Below are positions 8,223-17,733 of a stretch of 64,000 nt of DNA, piece by piece (the stretch's first letter is position 1; each line of letters starts with the position of its first letter). The position numbers and the translations under genes are program-made. Origin of the DNA: an uncultured Bacteroidales bacterium (lineage in GTDB: Bacteria > Bacteroidota > Bacteroidia > Bacteroidales > UBA932); NCBI GenBank assembly GCA_944323445.1, contig CALUSM010000001.1, positions 149,420 through 213,419 on the forward strand, given 5' to 3'. The notes under the pieces were generated by a model, which made no database searches, was not told where the DNA came from, and was given only the letters and a program-made list of their open reading frames with translations.

Positions 8223-10414
8223 AGATGAGGTTTCTGATACTGGCTGTGCTGCTGTTTCTCTCAGCCCTTCCGCTCTCTGCCCAGGGAGGCGCGAAGGAGC
8301 AGGAGGACAGGGACTCACTGGTCAGGCTGATTACCGCCGACAGGGCAAGACTGATAGAGATCAACGGCAAGGAATACCGTAAGGTGGTCGGCAACGCAGT
8401 ATTCCTGCACAATGACACCTATCTTTACTGTGACAGTGCATACTGGAACGTGGACGACGAATTCATCGATGCCATAGGCAGCGTGCGGATAGAGCAGGAG
8501 AACACCGTCCTCACCGGCGACAGTATCAAGTATGTCATACCTCAGAATACTGCCAAGTTCAGGGGGCATCTGGTAGAACTTATTGACAGAGACAGCAATG
8601 TCCTCAGGACCAATTATCTGGATTATAATACCCGCGACAGTGTGGCGTTCTTCTACCGCGGCGGGGCAATGAAGGACCATGACGGCAATCTGATCGAGAG
8701 TCTTACCGGGCGCTATCAGTCCAGGGAGGAGCGTTTCGATTTTGTGGGGGAGGTGGAGATGTTCTCCGATTCTATATTCTTTGTATGCGACACACTGGTG
8801 TACGATGCGGCGGCGGATGCTGCTTATTTCTACGGTAATACAAAAGGCTGGTATGATCTCAACGGCATATCATCCGGTTCGGGAAAATATATCCGTCCCC
8901 AGGAGAGATTCTACTTCTACAGCGATGTCCACATTCTTATGGAGGAATACGAGATGTGGTGCGATTCGCTGTTCTATGACAGGTTTGACGGGTATTCCCT
9001 CATGCAGGGCAATGTCCAGCTGCTGGATACCGTGGACAATGTAATCGCGCTGGCCGGAGAGCTGCGCTACTGGAATGACCCGCGGAGAGCCGAGCTCTAC
9101 CGTGATCCCGCTCTGGTTATGATAGAGGAGTCGGCAGACGGCAATGACTCCACCTTCATGGCTTCCGACAAGATTTTCTATTATACCATGCGCATGTGCG
9201 ATGTGGACAGCGCCGTGGTGGCCGCGGCCAAGGACAGGTACGGAGAGGCTCTTGTGGATCCTCTTGCTAACAGGAGGCAGAGCCAGTCTTCGTCTCCGAG
9301 GGGAACGTCCGGAGAGACCGGCGGAGCATCCCAGGCCGGGAATTTCCAGGGAGCCTCGAGCAGGGGCACTATGTCCAGGCCTGGTGCGATGTCGCCGGGT
9401 ACGCTGCCGTCGCCCTACTATCCTCCTCAGGATACGGTGCAGACTGCCCCGGGAGGCAGGCTCCCCAAGATGGGCATCTCTGCTCCGGACTCTTCTGCGA
9501 TTCCGGATTCTCTAGGAATCCATGGTCTGCAGGTCCCGGGGGCGGTGCATGCTCCGGATTCATCCGCAGTGCCCGGCAAGATGTCAGTCCCGGCCCAGGT
9601 GCCGGTTCCGGACACTCTGGCCCTCCCTGACTCGCTTGCTGCGCCGGACTCATTGTCCGCAGCCGATTCGGTCGCGCTGCCTCCGCCTCCCGATACCACT
9701 TCGGTGGCTTTTATAGAGGCGCACCGTCATGTACGCATTTTCAAGAACGACATGCAGGTCAAGTGTGATTCCTTGATATTCACTTCCATAGACTCTATTG
9801 CAAGGCTCTTTGACTCGCCGGTGATATGGTACGGGATAGAGAGCCAGATCACATCCGACAGCATGCAGTTCATGATCCGCAACGAGACTCTGGACAGGGG
9901 CTTCCTTTTCGGTAACGCCTTTGTTATATCCGAGGAGGTGCCGGGCAAGTACTACCATCAGATAAAGTCCCCTGAGATGATAGGCTATTTCAAGAACGGA
10001 GAGGTGTCCCGTTTCGATGCCCTCGGAGGGGTCACTGCCATTTTCTACATTGCCGAGGACTCGCTGATCACCACCATGAACCAGAAGGAATGCCGTCTGA
10101 TGACAGGCCGTCTCAAGGACGGTCAGGTCCAGAGGATACTCTACATGGAGAATATCAAGAGCGACGCCTATCCTCTCTACGAGCTGACTCCGGAAATGAG
10201 CCGTCTGAGAGATTTTTTCTGGATTCCTGAGCAGCGTCCGGTGAACCGTTTTCAGGTCACCTGGCGGCCGGTGCGTTCTTCCAGGAGGGCGGAGTCGGTG
10301 CCTTCCCCCGATTTCCCCCGGTTCCGGTATGCCGAAAAGTATTTTGAAGGGTATATGAGCGGGATAATACAGGAAATAGACAGCAGAAAGCCGCTTATAT
10401 GGATGGAGAGATGA
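8219..10414 (+). CDS. OstA-like (LptA/LptD N-terminal) LPS transport protein
   Basis: Protein of about 731 residues from ATG 8219, which overlaps the surA stop; an upstream TTG is in frame but less likely. A signal peptide ends near PLSAQ. The rest consists of OstA beta-jellyroll repeats (GNAVFLHNDTYLYCDSAYW, GSVRIEQENTVLTGDSIKY), split by a Pro/Ser/Ala/Asp-rich linker at about residues 350-490, after which the OstA repeats resume (EAHRHVRIFKNDMQVKCDS). The protein should sit in the periplasmic bridge that carries lipopolysaccharide to the outer membrane. Gene order SurA-OstA fits outer-membrane assembly. Confidence 0.85.
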   Translation: MKMRFLILAVLLFLSALPLSAQGGAKEQEDRDSLVRLITADRARLIEINGKEYRKVVGNAVFLHNDTYLYCDSAYWNVDDEFIDAIGSVRIEQENTVLTGDSIKYVIPQNTAKFRGHLVELIDRDSNVLRTNYLDYNTRDSVAFFYRGGAMKDHDGNLIESLTGRYQSREERFDFVGEVEMFSDSIFFVCDTLVYDAAADAAYFYGNTKGWYDLNGISSGSGKYIRPQERFYFYSDVHILMEEYEMWCDSLFYDRFDGYSLMQGNVQLLDTVDNVIALAGELRYWNDPRRAELYRDPALVMIEESADGNDSTFMASDKIFYYTMRMCDVDSAVVAAAKDRYGEALVDPLANRRQSQSSSPRGTSGETGGASQAGNFQGASSRGTMSRPGAMSPGTLPSPYYPPQDTVQTAPGGRLPKMGISAPDSSAIPDSLGIHGLQVPGAVHAPDSSAVPGKMSVPAQVPVPDTLALPDSLAAPDSLSAADSVALPPPPDTTSVAFIEAHRHVRIFKNDMQVKCDSLIFTSIDSIARLFDSPVIWYGIESQITSDSMQFMIRNETLDRGFLFGNAFVISEEVPGKYYHQIKSPEMIGYFKNGEVSRFDALGGVTAIFYIAEDSLITTMNQKECRLMTGRLKDGQVQRILYMENIKSDAYPLYELTPEMSRLRDFFWIPEQRPVNRFQVTWRPVRSSRRAESVPSPDFPRFRYAEKYFEGYMSGIIQEIDSRKPLIWMER

Positions 10415-10423
10415 TATTTTTTT

Positions 10424-10465
10424 ATACATTTGTATGTTTGTTCGACAATTAAACTACAAATGTAT
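10424..10465 (+). promoter_or_regulatory. hut promoter with 11-bp inverted repeat reaching the hutH start
   Basis: TACATTTG at 10425-10432 fits the TAnnTTTG promoter. It lies inside an 11-bp perfect inverted repeat, ATACATTTGTA (10424-10434) and TACAAATGTAT (10455-10465), separated by 20 nt. The right arm runs into ATG 10464. Each arm is itself nearly palindromic (TACA-N2-TGTA). This has the look of a paired operator for a regulator of histidine use. Confidence 0.5.
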
Positions 10466-11960
10466 GATACAGTTTGACATAGACACCCTTAAGCATTCCT
10501 TCGAAGACGTAAGGACTCTCCTTGACCCTGAGTGCCGCCTGCATCTGGGCGAGGTTTCCCGCAAAAGAATTGAAAAATGCCGCAGCTATCTGGACGCACG
10601 CATGAAGAACCAGAAGGCTCCCATCTACGGTGTGACGACCGGCTTCGGCTCTCTGTGCAACGTGTCGGTGGACCGCGACCAGCTCTCGCAGCTCCAGAAG
10701 AACCTGGTGATGTCCCACGCCTGCGGTGTGGGCGAGGAGGTGAGGCCCGAGATAGTGCGCCTCATGATAGCCCTCAAGGTAAAGTCTCTTTCCTACGGTT
10801 ATTCAGGAGTGAGGGTCGAGACTGTAGAGCGGCTGGTGGATTTTTTCAATGAGGGGATTGTCCCCGTGGTCTACCAGCAGGGTTCGCTGGGCGCATCCGG
10901 TGATCTGGCTCCTCTGGCCAATATGTGCCTGCCTCTGCTCGGACTCGGTGAGTTCGACTACAAGGGCAGACGGTATCCCGGCTCTGAACTGGAGAAACTT
11001 TTCGGATGGAAGCCGCTGACCCTGGCCTCTAAAGAGGGTCTGGCCCTTCTCAACGGTACACAGTTTATGCTGGCACATGCCGTGTGGTGTCTCTGCCATG
11101 CGAAACATATCTCGGCCGTGGCCGACAAGATCGCCACTGTCTCCCTCGAGGCTTTCAACGGCCGCAAGGAGCCTTTTACTCCCGGCGTGCACGCCGTGCG
11201 TCCTCACAGGGGGCAGATGGAGACTGCCCGTATCATTCTGGGATATCTTCAGGGCAGCGGGCTCATCGACGGACCCGGCAAGGAGGTCCAGGATCCCTAT
11301 TCCTTCCGCTGCGTGCCTCAGGTTCACGGTGCCTCCAAGGATGCCATCGCATATGTGGAGAGCGTGTTCATGACCGAGGTCAACAGCGCCACCGACAACC
11401 CTACTGTCCTGCCTGACGAGGACCAGGTCATATCGGCGGGCAACTTCCACGGTCAGCCTCTGTCCATCACTCTGGATTTCCTGGCGATAGCCCTGGCTGA
11501 GCTCGGTTCCATATCGGAGCGCCGCACTTATCAGCTCATATCCGGCAAGAGAGGACTTCCCTCATTCCTCGTCGCCAAGTCCGGTCTCAACTCCGGTTTC
11601 ATGATACCCCAGTACGCCGCTGCATCCATCGTCAGCCAGAACAAGCAGCTGTGCACTCCCTGCGTGGTCGATACCATCGACTCGTCCCAGGGACAGGAGG
11701 ACCACGTCAGTATGGGCGCCAATGCCGCCACCAAGTGTGTGAGGGTGGTGGAGAATGTGGAGAAAATCCTCGGTATCGAGATGTTCAACGCCGCTCAGGC
11801 CCTGGAGTTCCGTCACCGCGCCGGAGCCGGCAAGTCCTCGCCTGTCATCGAGAAGTTCTTCGAGGATTTCCGCCGTACGGTGCCCTTTGTGGATGAGGAC
11901 ACGGTGATGTTCACAAACATCAGGAATTCCATTGATTTTATAAGGAATACAGAAATATAA
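10464..11960 (+). CDS. hutH: Histidine ammonia-lyase
   Basis: Protein of 498 residues that deaminates histidine to urocanate in the cytoplasm, the first step of histidine degradation. The MIO cofactor forms from the Ala-Ser-Gly triad at residues 144-146 (GSLGASGDLAPLANM). TGFGSLCN near residue 55 and the LLNGTQFMLA and TDNPTVLPD blocks are family signatures. I chose ATG 10464 (MIQFDID) over an in-frame ATG 30 nt upstream because the latter would fall inside the predicted promoter. It is the first gene of hutH-hutI-ftcD. Confidence 0.96.
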   Translation: MIQFDIDTLKHSFEDVRTLLDPECRLHLGEVSRKRIEKCRSYLDARMKNQKAPIYGVTTGFGSLCNVSVDRDQLSQLQKNLVMSHACGVGEEVRPEIVRLMIALKVKSLSYGYSGVRVETVERLVDFFNEGIVPVVYQQGSLGASGDLAPLANMCLPLLGLGEFDYKGRRYPGSELEKLFGWKPLTLASKEGLALLNGTQFMLAHAVWCLCHAKHISAVADKIATVSLEAFNGRKEPFTPGVHAVRPHRGQMETARIILGYLQGSGLIDGPGKEVQDPYSFRCVPQVHGASKDAIAYVESVFMTEVNSATDNPTVLPDEDQVISAGNFHGQPLSITLDFLAIALAELGSISERRTYQLISGKRGLPSFLVAKSGLNSGFMIPQYAAASIVSQNKQLCTPCVVDTIDSSQGQEDHVSMGANAATKCVRVVENVEKILGIEMFNAAQALEFRHRAGAGKSSPVIEKFFEDFRRTVPFVDEDTVMFTNIRNSIDFIRNTEI

Positions 11961-11964
11961 CAGA

Positions 11965-13224
11965 ATGCGGCTCTTCATAAAGAATATTAAAAAACTCGTC
12001 AATGTGCGGGAGGAGATTCCCTCCGCTCCCCTCCGCGGGAATGAGATGCTCTCCCTGCCGTGCATGGACGGGGCATGGCTGTTGACCGAGGATGACCGGA
12101 TAGTCCGTTTCGGCCGCATGCAGGATACGGCCGGAGAGGCTCTGGAGGCGATGGAGATTGCTGCGGACGAGGTGATTGACGCCGAAGGCAGGATGGTCTT
12201 CCCGTCCTACTGCGATTCCCACACTCATCTTGTATATGCCGGCAGCCGGGAGATGGAGTTCATGGATAAGCTGCGCGGCCTCTCCTATCAGGAGATAGCC
12301 CGTCGCGGAGGCGGTATCCTCAATTCCGTGGAGCTGCTGCACAATACTTCCGAGGACGAGCTGCTGCGGCAGACCCTAGTAAGGGCCTGGGAGATTATCT
12401 CCCAGGGTACGGGGGCTGTGGAGATAAAGAGCGGCTACGGCCTGACTGTGGAGGACGAGATGAAGATGCTGCGCGTGGCCCGCAGGGTGGAGGAGGAGAC
12501 CCCGCTCAAGGTGCGCACTACATTCCTCGGGGCCCATGCGGTGCCTGCCAGGTATAAGGGGAACCGTGCCGGATATGTGGACGAGATTGTCCGTGACATG
12601 ATACCGGCAGTGGCGGCCGAGGGGCTGGCAGACTACGTGGATATCTTCGTAGAGGAGGGCTTCTTCAGCGTGGAGGATGCCTGCCGTATATTCGAGACCG
12701 CCGCGAAGTACGGAATGGTTCCCAAGGTGCATGCCAACCAGATGAGTTTCTCGGGCGGCGTGCAGGTGGGTGTGCGTTACGGCGCCGTCTCTGTGGACCA
12801 TCTGGAGTTCACCGGTCCGGAGGAGTTCAATGCCCTGCAGGACAGCGGCACCATAGCCACTCTGCTGCCCGGTGCGACATTCTTCCTTGATATGGACTAT
12901 CCCAAGGCCAAGGATATGCTCGGGTATGACCTGCCTCTGGCCATTGCCTCCAACTATAATCCCGGCTCATGCCCTTCGGGAGACATGAAGTTCATGATGG
13001 CCCTGGCGATGATCAAGATGCGGCTGACTCCCGAGACAGTGCTCAATGCTGCCACGGTCAACGGCGCTTTTGCCATGGGCGTGGCTGCCGACTACGGCTG
13101 CATAGCTCCGGGGAAGAAGGCATCTCTGTTCATAACCAAGATGATACCTTCGTACGAATTTGTTCCGTACAGTTTCACATCCCAGCTTATAGATACGATT
13201 ATACTTAACGGCAAGAAATATTAA
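11965..13224 (+). CDS. hutI: Imidazolonepropionase
   Basis: Protein of 419 residues of the amidohydrolase superfamily. It opens 4-imidazolone-5-propionate to N-formimino-L-glutamate, the third step of histidine degradation. Metal ligands are visible in DSHTHLVYAG (about residue 75) and later in VPKVHANQMS; EIKSGYGL and DHLEFTGPEE are family motifs, and NPGSCPSGDMKFMM near residue 335 is typical. It begins 4 nt after the hutH stop, so the two are co-translated from one message. Confidence 0.95.
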   Translation: MRLFIKNIKKLVNVREEIPSAPLRGNEMLSLPCMDGAWLLTEDDRIVRFGRMQDTAGEALEAMEIAADEVIDAEGRMVFPSYCDSHTHLVYAGSREMEFMDKLRGLSYQEIARRGGGILNSVELLHNTSEDELLRQTLVRAWEIISQGTGAVEIKSGYGLTVEDEMKMLRVARRVEEETPLKVRTTFLGAHAVPARYKGNRAGYVDEIVRDMIPAVAAEGLADYVDIFVEEGFFSVEDACRIFETAAKYGMVPKVHANQMSFSGGVQVGVRYGAVSVDHLEFTGPEEFNALQDSGTIATLLPGATFFLDMDYPKAKDMLGYDLPLAIASNYNPGSCPSGDMKFMMALAMIKMRLTPETVLNAATVNGAFAMGVAADYGCIAPGKKASLFITKMIPSYEFVPYSFTSQLIDTIILNGKKY

Positions 13225-13242
13225 ACATTTAAAATACCGACT

Positions 13243-14940
13243 ATGACACGTAAACTTATCGAATGCGTTCCCAATTTCAGCGAGGGACGCGATATGCAGA
13301 TTATCAAGCAGATTACCGATGCTGCCGAGAGCGTGGAGGGCGTAAGGCTCCTCGACGTGGACCCGGGCGCGGCCACCAACCGTACGGTGGTCACTTTTGT
13401 CGGCGAGCCCGAGAAGGTGATGGAGGCTGCTTTCCGTGCAGTGAAGAAAGCCTCCGAGGTGATAGACATGAGACATCATCACGGTGAGCATCCCCGTATG
13501 GGCGCCACCGATGTGTGTCCTCTCGTTCCCATCTCAGGTGTGACCATGGAGGAGTGCGTGGAGTATGCCCGCACCCTGGCCAAGAGGATAGGCGAAGAGC
13601 TCGGGATCCCTGTATTTTGCTATGAGAGCGCTGCTTATACGGAGGAACGCAGGAATCTGGCCGTGTGCCGCAGCGGTGAGTACGAGGGCCTGGCCAAGAG
13701 GTTCCAGGACGGAGTGAAGCCGGATTTCGGCCCGGCCGTCATCGACGACTACACTGCCCGCACCGGTGCTACTGCAGTAGGAGCCAGGGACTTTCTTGTA
13801 GCCATCAACTACAACCTCAATACCACCTCCACCCGCCGCGCCAATTCCGTAGCCTTTGATGTGCGCGAGAAGGGCCGCAAGAAGAGAGAGGGGGACCCCA
13901 TTACCGGAAAGGTCGTAAAGGATGAGAACGGCAATGTGGTCTGGATTCCCGGTACCCTGAAGGGCTGCAAGGCCATCGGCTGGTACATCGAGGAGTACGG
14001 CATCGCGCAGGTGTCAATGAACGTGACAAATATCAATGTGACTCCCGTGCACGTAGCCTTCGATGAGGTATGTGAGAAGGCTCATGCCCGCGGTCTGAGG
14101 GTGACCGGCTCGGAGATTGTCGGTCTTATACCCAAGAGGGTACTTATCGATGCCGGCAAGCACTACCTGGCCAAACAGAACCGCTCCTGCGGTATTCCCG
14201 AAGAGGATATTATCAGGATAGCCGTAAAGTCCATGGGACTGGACGACCTCAGACCCTTCAACCCCCGCGAGAAGGTGATCGAGTACATCCTTGAGGACAG
14301 CGACAAGTCTTCTAAGCTGGTGGACCTGACAGTCCGCGGTTTCGCTGAGGAGACTTCGCGTGAGTCTCCGGCTCCCGGCGGCGGTTCCATTTCCGCATAC
14401 ATGGGTTCTCTTGGGGCTGCTCTCGGAGCAATGGTGGCCAACCTGTCCTCCCACAAAAGAGGCTGGGACGATCAGTGTCCAAAGTTCTCCGAGTGGGCTG
14501 AGAAGGGGCAGGAGCTGATGTATGAGCTGCTGCATCTGGTGGATGAGGATACCGCCGCGTTCAACCGCATCATGGACGCCATGTCCCTGCCCAAGAAGAC
14601 CGACGAGGAGAAGGCCGCCCGCGCAGCAGCCATGCAGGATGCTACTCTCTATGCGACTGAGGTGCCTCTGAGAACGATGAAAGCATCTTTCAAAGTCTTT
14701 GAGCTGGTGGAGGCGATGGCTTCCGAAGGCAATCCCAACTCTGTATCAGACGCCGGAGTGGGAGCTCTCGCCGCCCGTTCCGCAGTCCTCGGAGCATTCC
14801 TCAATGTAAAGATCAATGCTGCCGGCCTGAAGGACAGGGAGAAGGCCGATGCACTGGTTGCCGAGGCGGCTGTTATTGCAGAAGAGGCAGTAAGACAGGA
14901 GGCTAGAGTTATAGAGACAGTCAATTCCAAAATAGGCTGA
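13243..14940 (+). CDS. ftcD: Glutamate formimidoyltransferase / formimidoyl-THF cyclodeaminase (bifunctional)
   Basis: Protein of 565 residues, close to the usual size of the fused enzyme. The N-terminal formiminotransferase (residues 1-180; CVPNFSEGRD, catalytic His near residue 83 in HHHGEHPRMG) and its C-terminal half (to about 325) transfer the formimino group of formiminoglutamate to tetrahydrofolate. The cyclodeaminase domain (about 345-545; ESPAPGGGSISAYMGSLG) then releases ammonia. This links histidine breakdown to one-carbon metabolism and frees glutamate. It is the last gene of the unit and is followed by a terminator. Confidence 0.95.
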   Translation: MTRKLIECVPNFSEGRDMQIIKQITDAAESVEGVRLLDVDPGAATNRTVVTFVGEPEKVMEAAFRAVKKASEVIDMRHHHGEHPRMGATDVCPLVPISGVTMEECVEYARTLAKRIGEELGIPVFCYESAAYTEERRNLAVCRSGEYEGLAKRFQDGVKPDFGPAVIDDYTARTGATAVGARDFLVAINYNLNTTSTRRANSVAFDVREKGRKKREGDPITGKVVKDENGNVVWIPGTLKGCKAIGWYIEEYGIAQVSMNVTNINVTPVHVAFDEVCEKAHARGLRVTGSEIVGLIPKRVLIDAGKHYLAKQNRSCGIPEEDIIRIAVKSMGLDDLRPFNPREKVIEYILEDSDKSSKLVDLTVRGFAEETSRESPAPGGGSISAYMGSLGAALGAMVANLSSHKRGWDDQCPKFSEWAEKGQELMYELLHLVDEDTAAFNRIMDAMSLPKKTDEEKAARAAAMQDATLYATEVPLRTMKASFKVFELVEAMASEGNPNSVSDAGVGALAARSAVLGAFLNVKINAAGLKDREKADALVAEAAVIAEEAVRQEARVIETVNSKIG

Positions 14941-14952
14941 CAAGTCTGATAA

Positions 14953-14985
14953 TCCCCGTGGCTGAGAGCGGCCGCGGGGACTTTT
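14953..14985 (+). terminator. Rho-independent terminator after ftcD
   Basis: TCCCCGTGG pairs with CCGCGGGGA over a 10-nt loop, then CTTTT. It separates the hut unit from the fab unit. Confidence 0.75.
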
Positions 14986-15005
14986 GAATTTTCCTGCAAA
15001 ATGTA

Positions 15006-15013
15006 TATTTTTG
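15006..15013 (+). promoter_or_regulatory. TAnnTTTG promoter of the fabH-F-Z-G unit
   Basis: TATTTTTG directly after the ftcD terminator; ATG of fabH follows 24 nt later. Confidence 0.55.
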
Positions 15014-15037
15014 CGCGGTTTTAATAATAGAAAGAGT

Positions 15038-15994
15038 ATGAGAATTATAGGAACTGGCAGTGCCCGCCCCTCCAAGGTCGTGACCAATGCGATGCTGGAA
15101 AACTTCCTGGATACCAGCGATGAATGGATTGTAACCCGTACAGGTATCCACGAGAGGCGCGTGATCTCTTCCGAAAGACTGGAGGACCTGGCCGCCACGG
15201 CTGCGCGTAACGCAATGGACAATGCAGGGATAACAGCCGAGCAGGTGGACTTCATCCTCTGTTCCAACGTGGTGAACGAGTATGTCACTCCGGGACTGGG
15301 CTGTGTGATTCAGGGCATGATAGGTGCCACATGTCCCACGATGGATATAAACTGCGCCTGCACCGGCTTTATCTACGCCCTTGATGTCGCCGAGGCCTTC
15401 CTTGCAACCAAGGACTTGAAGAACATTCTGATTGTCTGCGCCGAGGAACCGGCCCGCATGATGAACTGGCATGACCGCTCCTCCTGCATCCTCTTCGGAG
15501 ACGCGGCAGGAGCCGTGGTGGTGACCAAGGGAGATGACCTCAAGGCTATCCGGGTGTCGACCCACTGCAAGGTGGAGGCCCTCTATCAGAAGCGCAAGCT
15601 GCAGCCGACTCCTTTCGTTACCAAGGAGGAGGAGGATACCGAAGGAGTAGTGATGAACGGCCAGGATGTGTTCAAGCTGGCGGTGTCGTCTTCCATCAGG
15701 GACATCGACAAGGTGCTTTCTATGGCCAATATGACAGCCGATGACATCGACCTGTATGTGCTGCATCAGGCAAATGTCCGGATTATCGAGTCCATCAGGC
15801 ATTTCGTCAACCAGGACAAGAGCAAGTTCCCCTTCAACCTCGACCGGTACGGGAACACGTCATCGGCATCGATACCCGCTCTGCTGGATGATCTTAACAG
15901 AGGTAATGAATTAAAAAATGGAGAAATGTTGTTGCTCAGTGCATTCGGAGCCGGATTCACTACCGGGGCATGTATTCTCCGCTGGTCAATGTAA
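15038..15994 (+). CDS. fabH: 3-oxoacyl-[ACP] synthase III (KAS III)
   Basis: Protein of 318 residues from ATG 15038 (MRIIGTGSARPSK); the longer open frame upstream would cover the promoter and terminator. It starts fatty acid synthesis by condensing acetyl-CoA with malonyl-ACP. The Cys-His-Asn triad is complete: Cys about residue 108 in NCACTGFIYAL, His in LHQANVRI and Asn in YGNTSSASIP. It is the first gene of four in a type II fatty acid synthesis unit. Confidence 0.95.
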   Translation: MRIIGTGSARPSKVVTNAMLENFLDTSDEWIVTRTGIHERRVISSERLEDLAATAARNAMDNAGITAEQVDFILCSNVVNEYVTPGLGCVIQGMIGATCPTMDINCACTGFIYALDVAEAFLATKDLKNILIVCAEEPARMMNWHDRSSCILFGDAAGAVVVTKGDDLKAIRVSTHCKVEALYQKRKLQPTPFVTKEEEDTEGVVMNGQDVFKLAVSSSIRDIDKVLSMANMTADDIDLYVLHQANVRIIESIRHFVNQDKSKFPFNLDRYGNTSSASIPALLDDLNRGNELKNGEMLLLSAFGAGFTTGACILRWSM

Positions 15995-16005
15995 AATAAA
16001 ACGAT

Positions 16006-17271
16006 ATGGAAAAAAGAGTAGTAGTGACAGGAATGGGAGTGGTCTCACCTGTCGGAAACAATGTGGAGACTTTCTGGAAGAACATTGTCGCCGGTATCTG
16101 CGGCATTGATTACATCACCCAGTTCCCCACAGACGGCCTTTCAGTGAAGATTGCAGGTGAGGTTAAGGACTTCAAGCCGGCGGATTACGGCATCGAGCCC
16201 AAGGCTGCCAGGAAGTTCGACCGTTTCAGCCTCTTTGCCTTGGCGGCCGCCAATCAGGCAGTGGCCATGAGCGGGCTGAAATCCACCGATGACGAGGATG
16301 ACGATACTCCGGGAACCGTGCTGGCGGATCGTTTCGGAGTCTATATCGGTTCCGGTATCGGAGGAATGCACTCGTTTGTCAACGAGACAGCCAAGATGAT
16401 TAAGGACGGTCCTCAGTGGATATCCCCTCTGTTCATCCCCACCATGATTGCCAACATAGCTGCCGGCAATGTGGCCATTGCACATCATGCAAAGGGCCCC
16501 TGCCTGCCCATCGTGACGGCCTGTGCCACGGGTACCCATTCGATAGGAGAGGCCTACAGGGCTATTAAGTTCGGCTATGCCGATGCCATCATCGCGGGAG
16601 GTACCGAGGCTGCAGTTACCCCTCTGGCCATAGGAGGCTTCTCCAACAGCAAGGCCCTATCGCCGGCTGAGGATCCCAATGCTGCTTCCCTGCCCTTTGA
16701 TGCCCGCCGTCAGGGTTTTGTTATCGCCGAGGGAGCCGGTGTCGTAGTCCTCGAGGAGTATGAGCACGCCGTTGCCCGCGGAGCGAAAATCTACGCTGAG
16801 TTATGCGGCTACGGCAACACATGTGACGCTTACCATTATACCGCGCCCTGCCCGGACGGCTCGACTCCCGCCAAGGCTTTCAGGCAGGCCCTGACCGAGG
16901 CCCATTACTCTACCTCCGATCTGCTGCACATCAATACGCACGGTACCGGTACCCCTCTGAACGACAAGTCCGAGACAGCGGCAATCAAGCTTGCCCTCGG
17001 TGATTCTGAGGCCCGCCGCGCTATTCTCTGCTCCACCAAGTCCATGACCGGACATGCCCTTGGAGCAGCCGGAGGTATCGAGGCAGTTGCTGCTGTCATG
17101 GCCCTTCACGACGGCATAGTGCCTCCCACAATCCATTATGAGGTGCCCGATCCTGAGTGCGACCTGGACGTGAATCCCAACAGCGCCCGCGAGGCGAAAC
17201 TGACCATGGCTCTGTCCTCGTCCCTCGGATTCGGCGGTCACAACGCCGTCCTTGCATTCAGGCGTATATGA
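16006..17271 (+). CDS. fabF: 3-oxoacyl-[ACP] synthase II (KAS II)
   Basis: Protein of 421 residues, standard length. It elongates the acyl chain on ACP. The active cysteine is residue 173 (TACATGTHSIGEAYRA); the two histidines are in NTHGTGTPLNDKSE and KSMTGHALGAAGG; GFGGHNAVL closes the thiolase fold. The usual companion gene acpP is not next to it, which is worth noting in a Bacteroidota genome. The start codon lies 11 nt after the fabH stop. Confidence 0.95.
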   Translation: MEKRVVVTGMGVVSPVGNNVETFWKNIVAGICGIDYITQFPTDGLSVKIAGEVKDFKPADYGIEPKAARKFDRFSLFALAAANQAVAMSGLKSTDDEDDDTPGTVLADRFGVYIGSGIGGMHSFVNETAKMIKDGPQWISPLFIPTMIANIAAGNVAIAHHAKGPCLPIVTACATGTHSIGEAYRAIKFGYADAIIAGGTEAAVTPLAIGGFSNSKALSPAEDPNAASLPFDARRQGFVIAEGAGVVVLEEYEHAVARGAKIYAELCGYGNTCDAYHYTAPCPDGSTPAKAFRQALTEAHYSTSDLLHINTHGTGTPLNDKSETAAIKLALGDSEARRAILCSTKSMTGHALGAAGGIEAVAAVMALHDGIVPPTIHYEVPDPECDLDVNPNSAREAKLTMALSSSLGFGGHNAVLAFRRI

Positions 17272-17296
17272 GAATGTACTCACTAAACTAAATATT

Positions 17297-17728
17297 ATGG
17301 ACAGAGAAGAAATAAAGCAATTCCTGCGTCACCGCGAGCCGATGCTCCTGGTGGACGAGATGGAGCTTCAGAATGAAGGGACCGAATGTATCGGAAAATA
17401 CCGTGTAAGGGGCGATGAATTCTTCCTTCAGGGCCATTTCCCCGGTTATCCGGTAGTGCCAGGAGTCATCCTATGCGAGATTATGGGACAGTGCAGTTCG
17501 CTGCTGATCAAGGATTACCTGGTAGGTCACACTACATTGTTCACGGGTATCGACAAGACCCGTTTCAAACGTCAGGTGCGTCCCGGCGATACGGTGGAAG
17601 TACATGCCCACATCACCAATCACAGGGCCATGCTCTTTTACATTGAGGCCAAGGCCTTCGTCGAGGGTGAGCTTTGTGTGGAGGCAAACCTCTCATTTGC
17701 AGTTATTCCTAACGATAAAGTAAAATAA
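17297..17728 (+). CDS. fabZ: 3-hydroxyacyl-[ACP] dehydratase, stand-alone form
   Basis: Protein of 143 residues from ATG 17297 (MDREEIKQFL); the frame is open upstream into fabF. It removes water from 3-hydroxyacyl-ACP. The hot-dog fold motif GHFPGYPVVPGVILCE contains the catalytic His and, a helix later, the Glu. In many Bacteroidota FabZ is fused to LpxC; here it is a separate short protein inside the fab unit, so it most likely serves bulk fatty acid synthesis. Confidence 0.92.
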   Translation: MDREEIKQFLRHREPMLLVDEMELQNEGTECIGKYRVRGDEFFLQGHFPGYPVVPGVILCEIMGQCSSLLIKDYLVGHTTLFTGIDKTRFKRQVRPGDTVEVHAHITNHRAMLFYIEAKAFVEGELCVEANLSFAVIPNDKVK

Positions 17729-17733
17729 GGACT

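Noticed and set aside
6813..8318. Minus-strand frame of 501 codons across surA
   Set aside because: Opposite to an unmistakable SurA protein; high GC third positions keep the antisense frame open.
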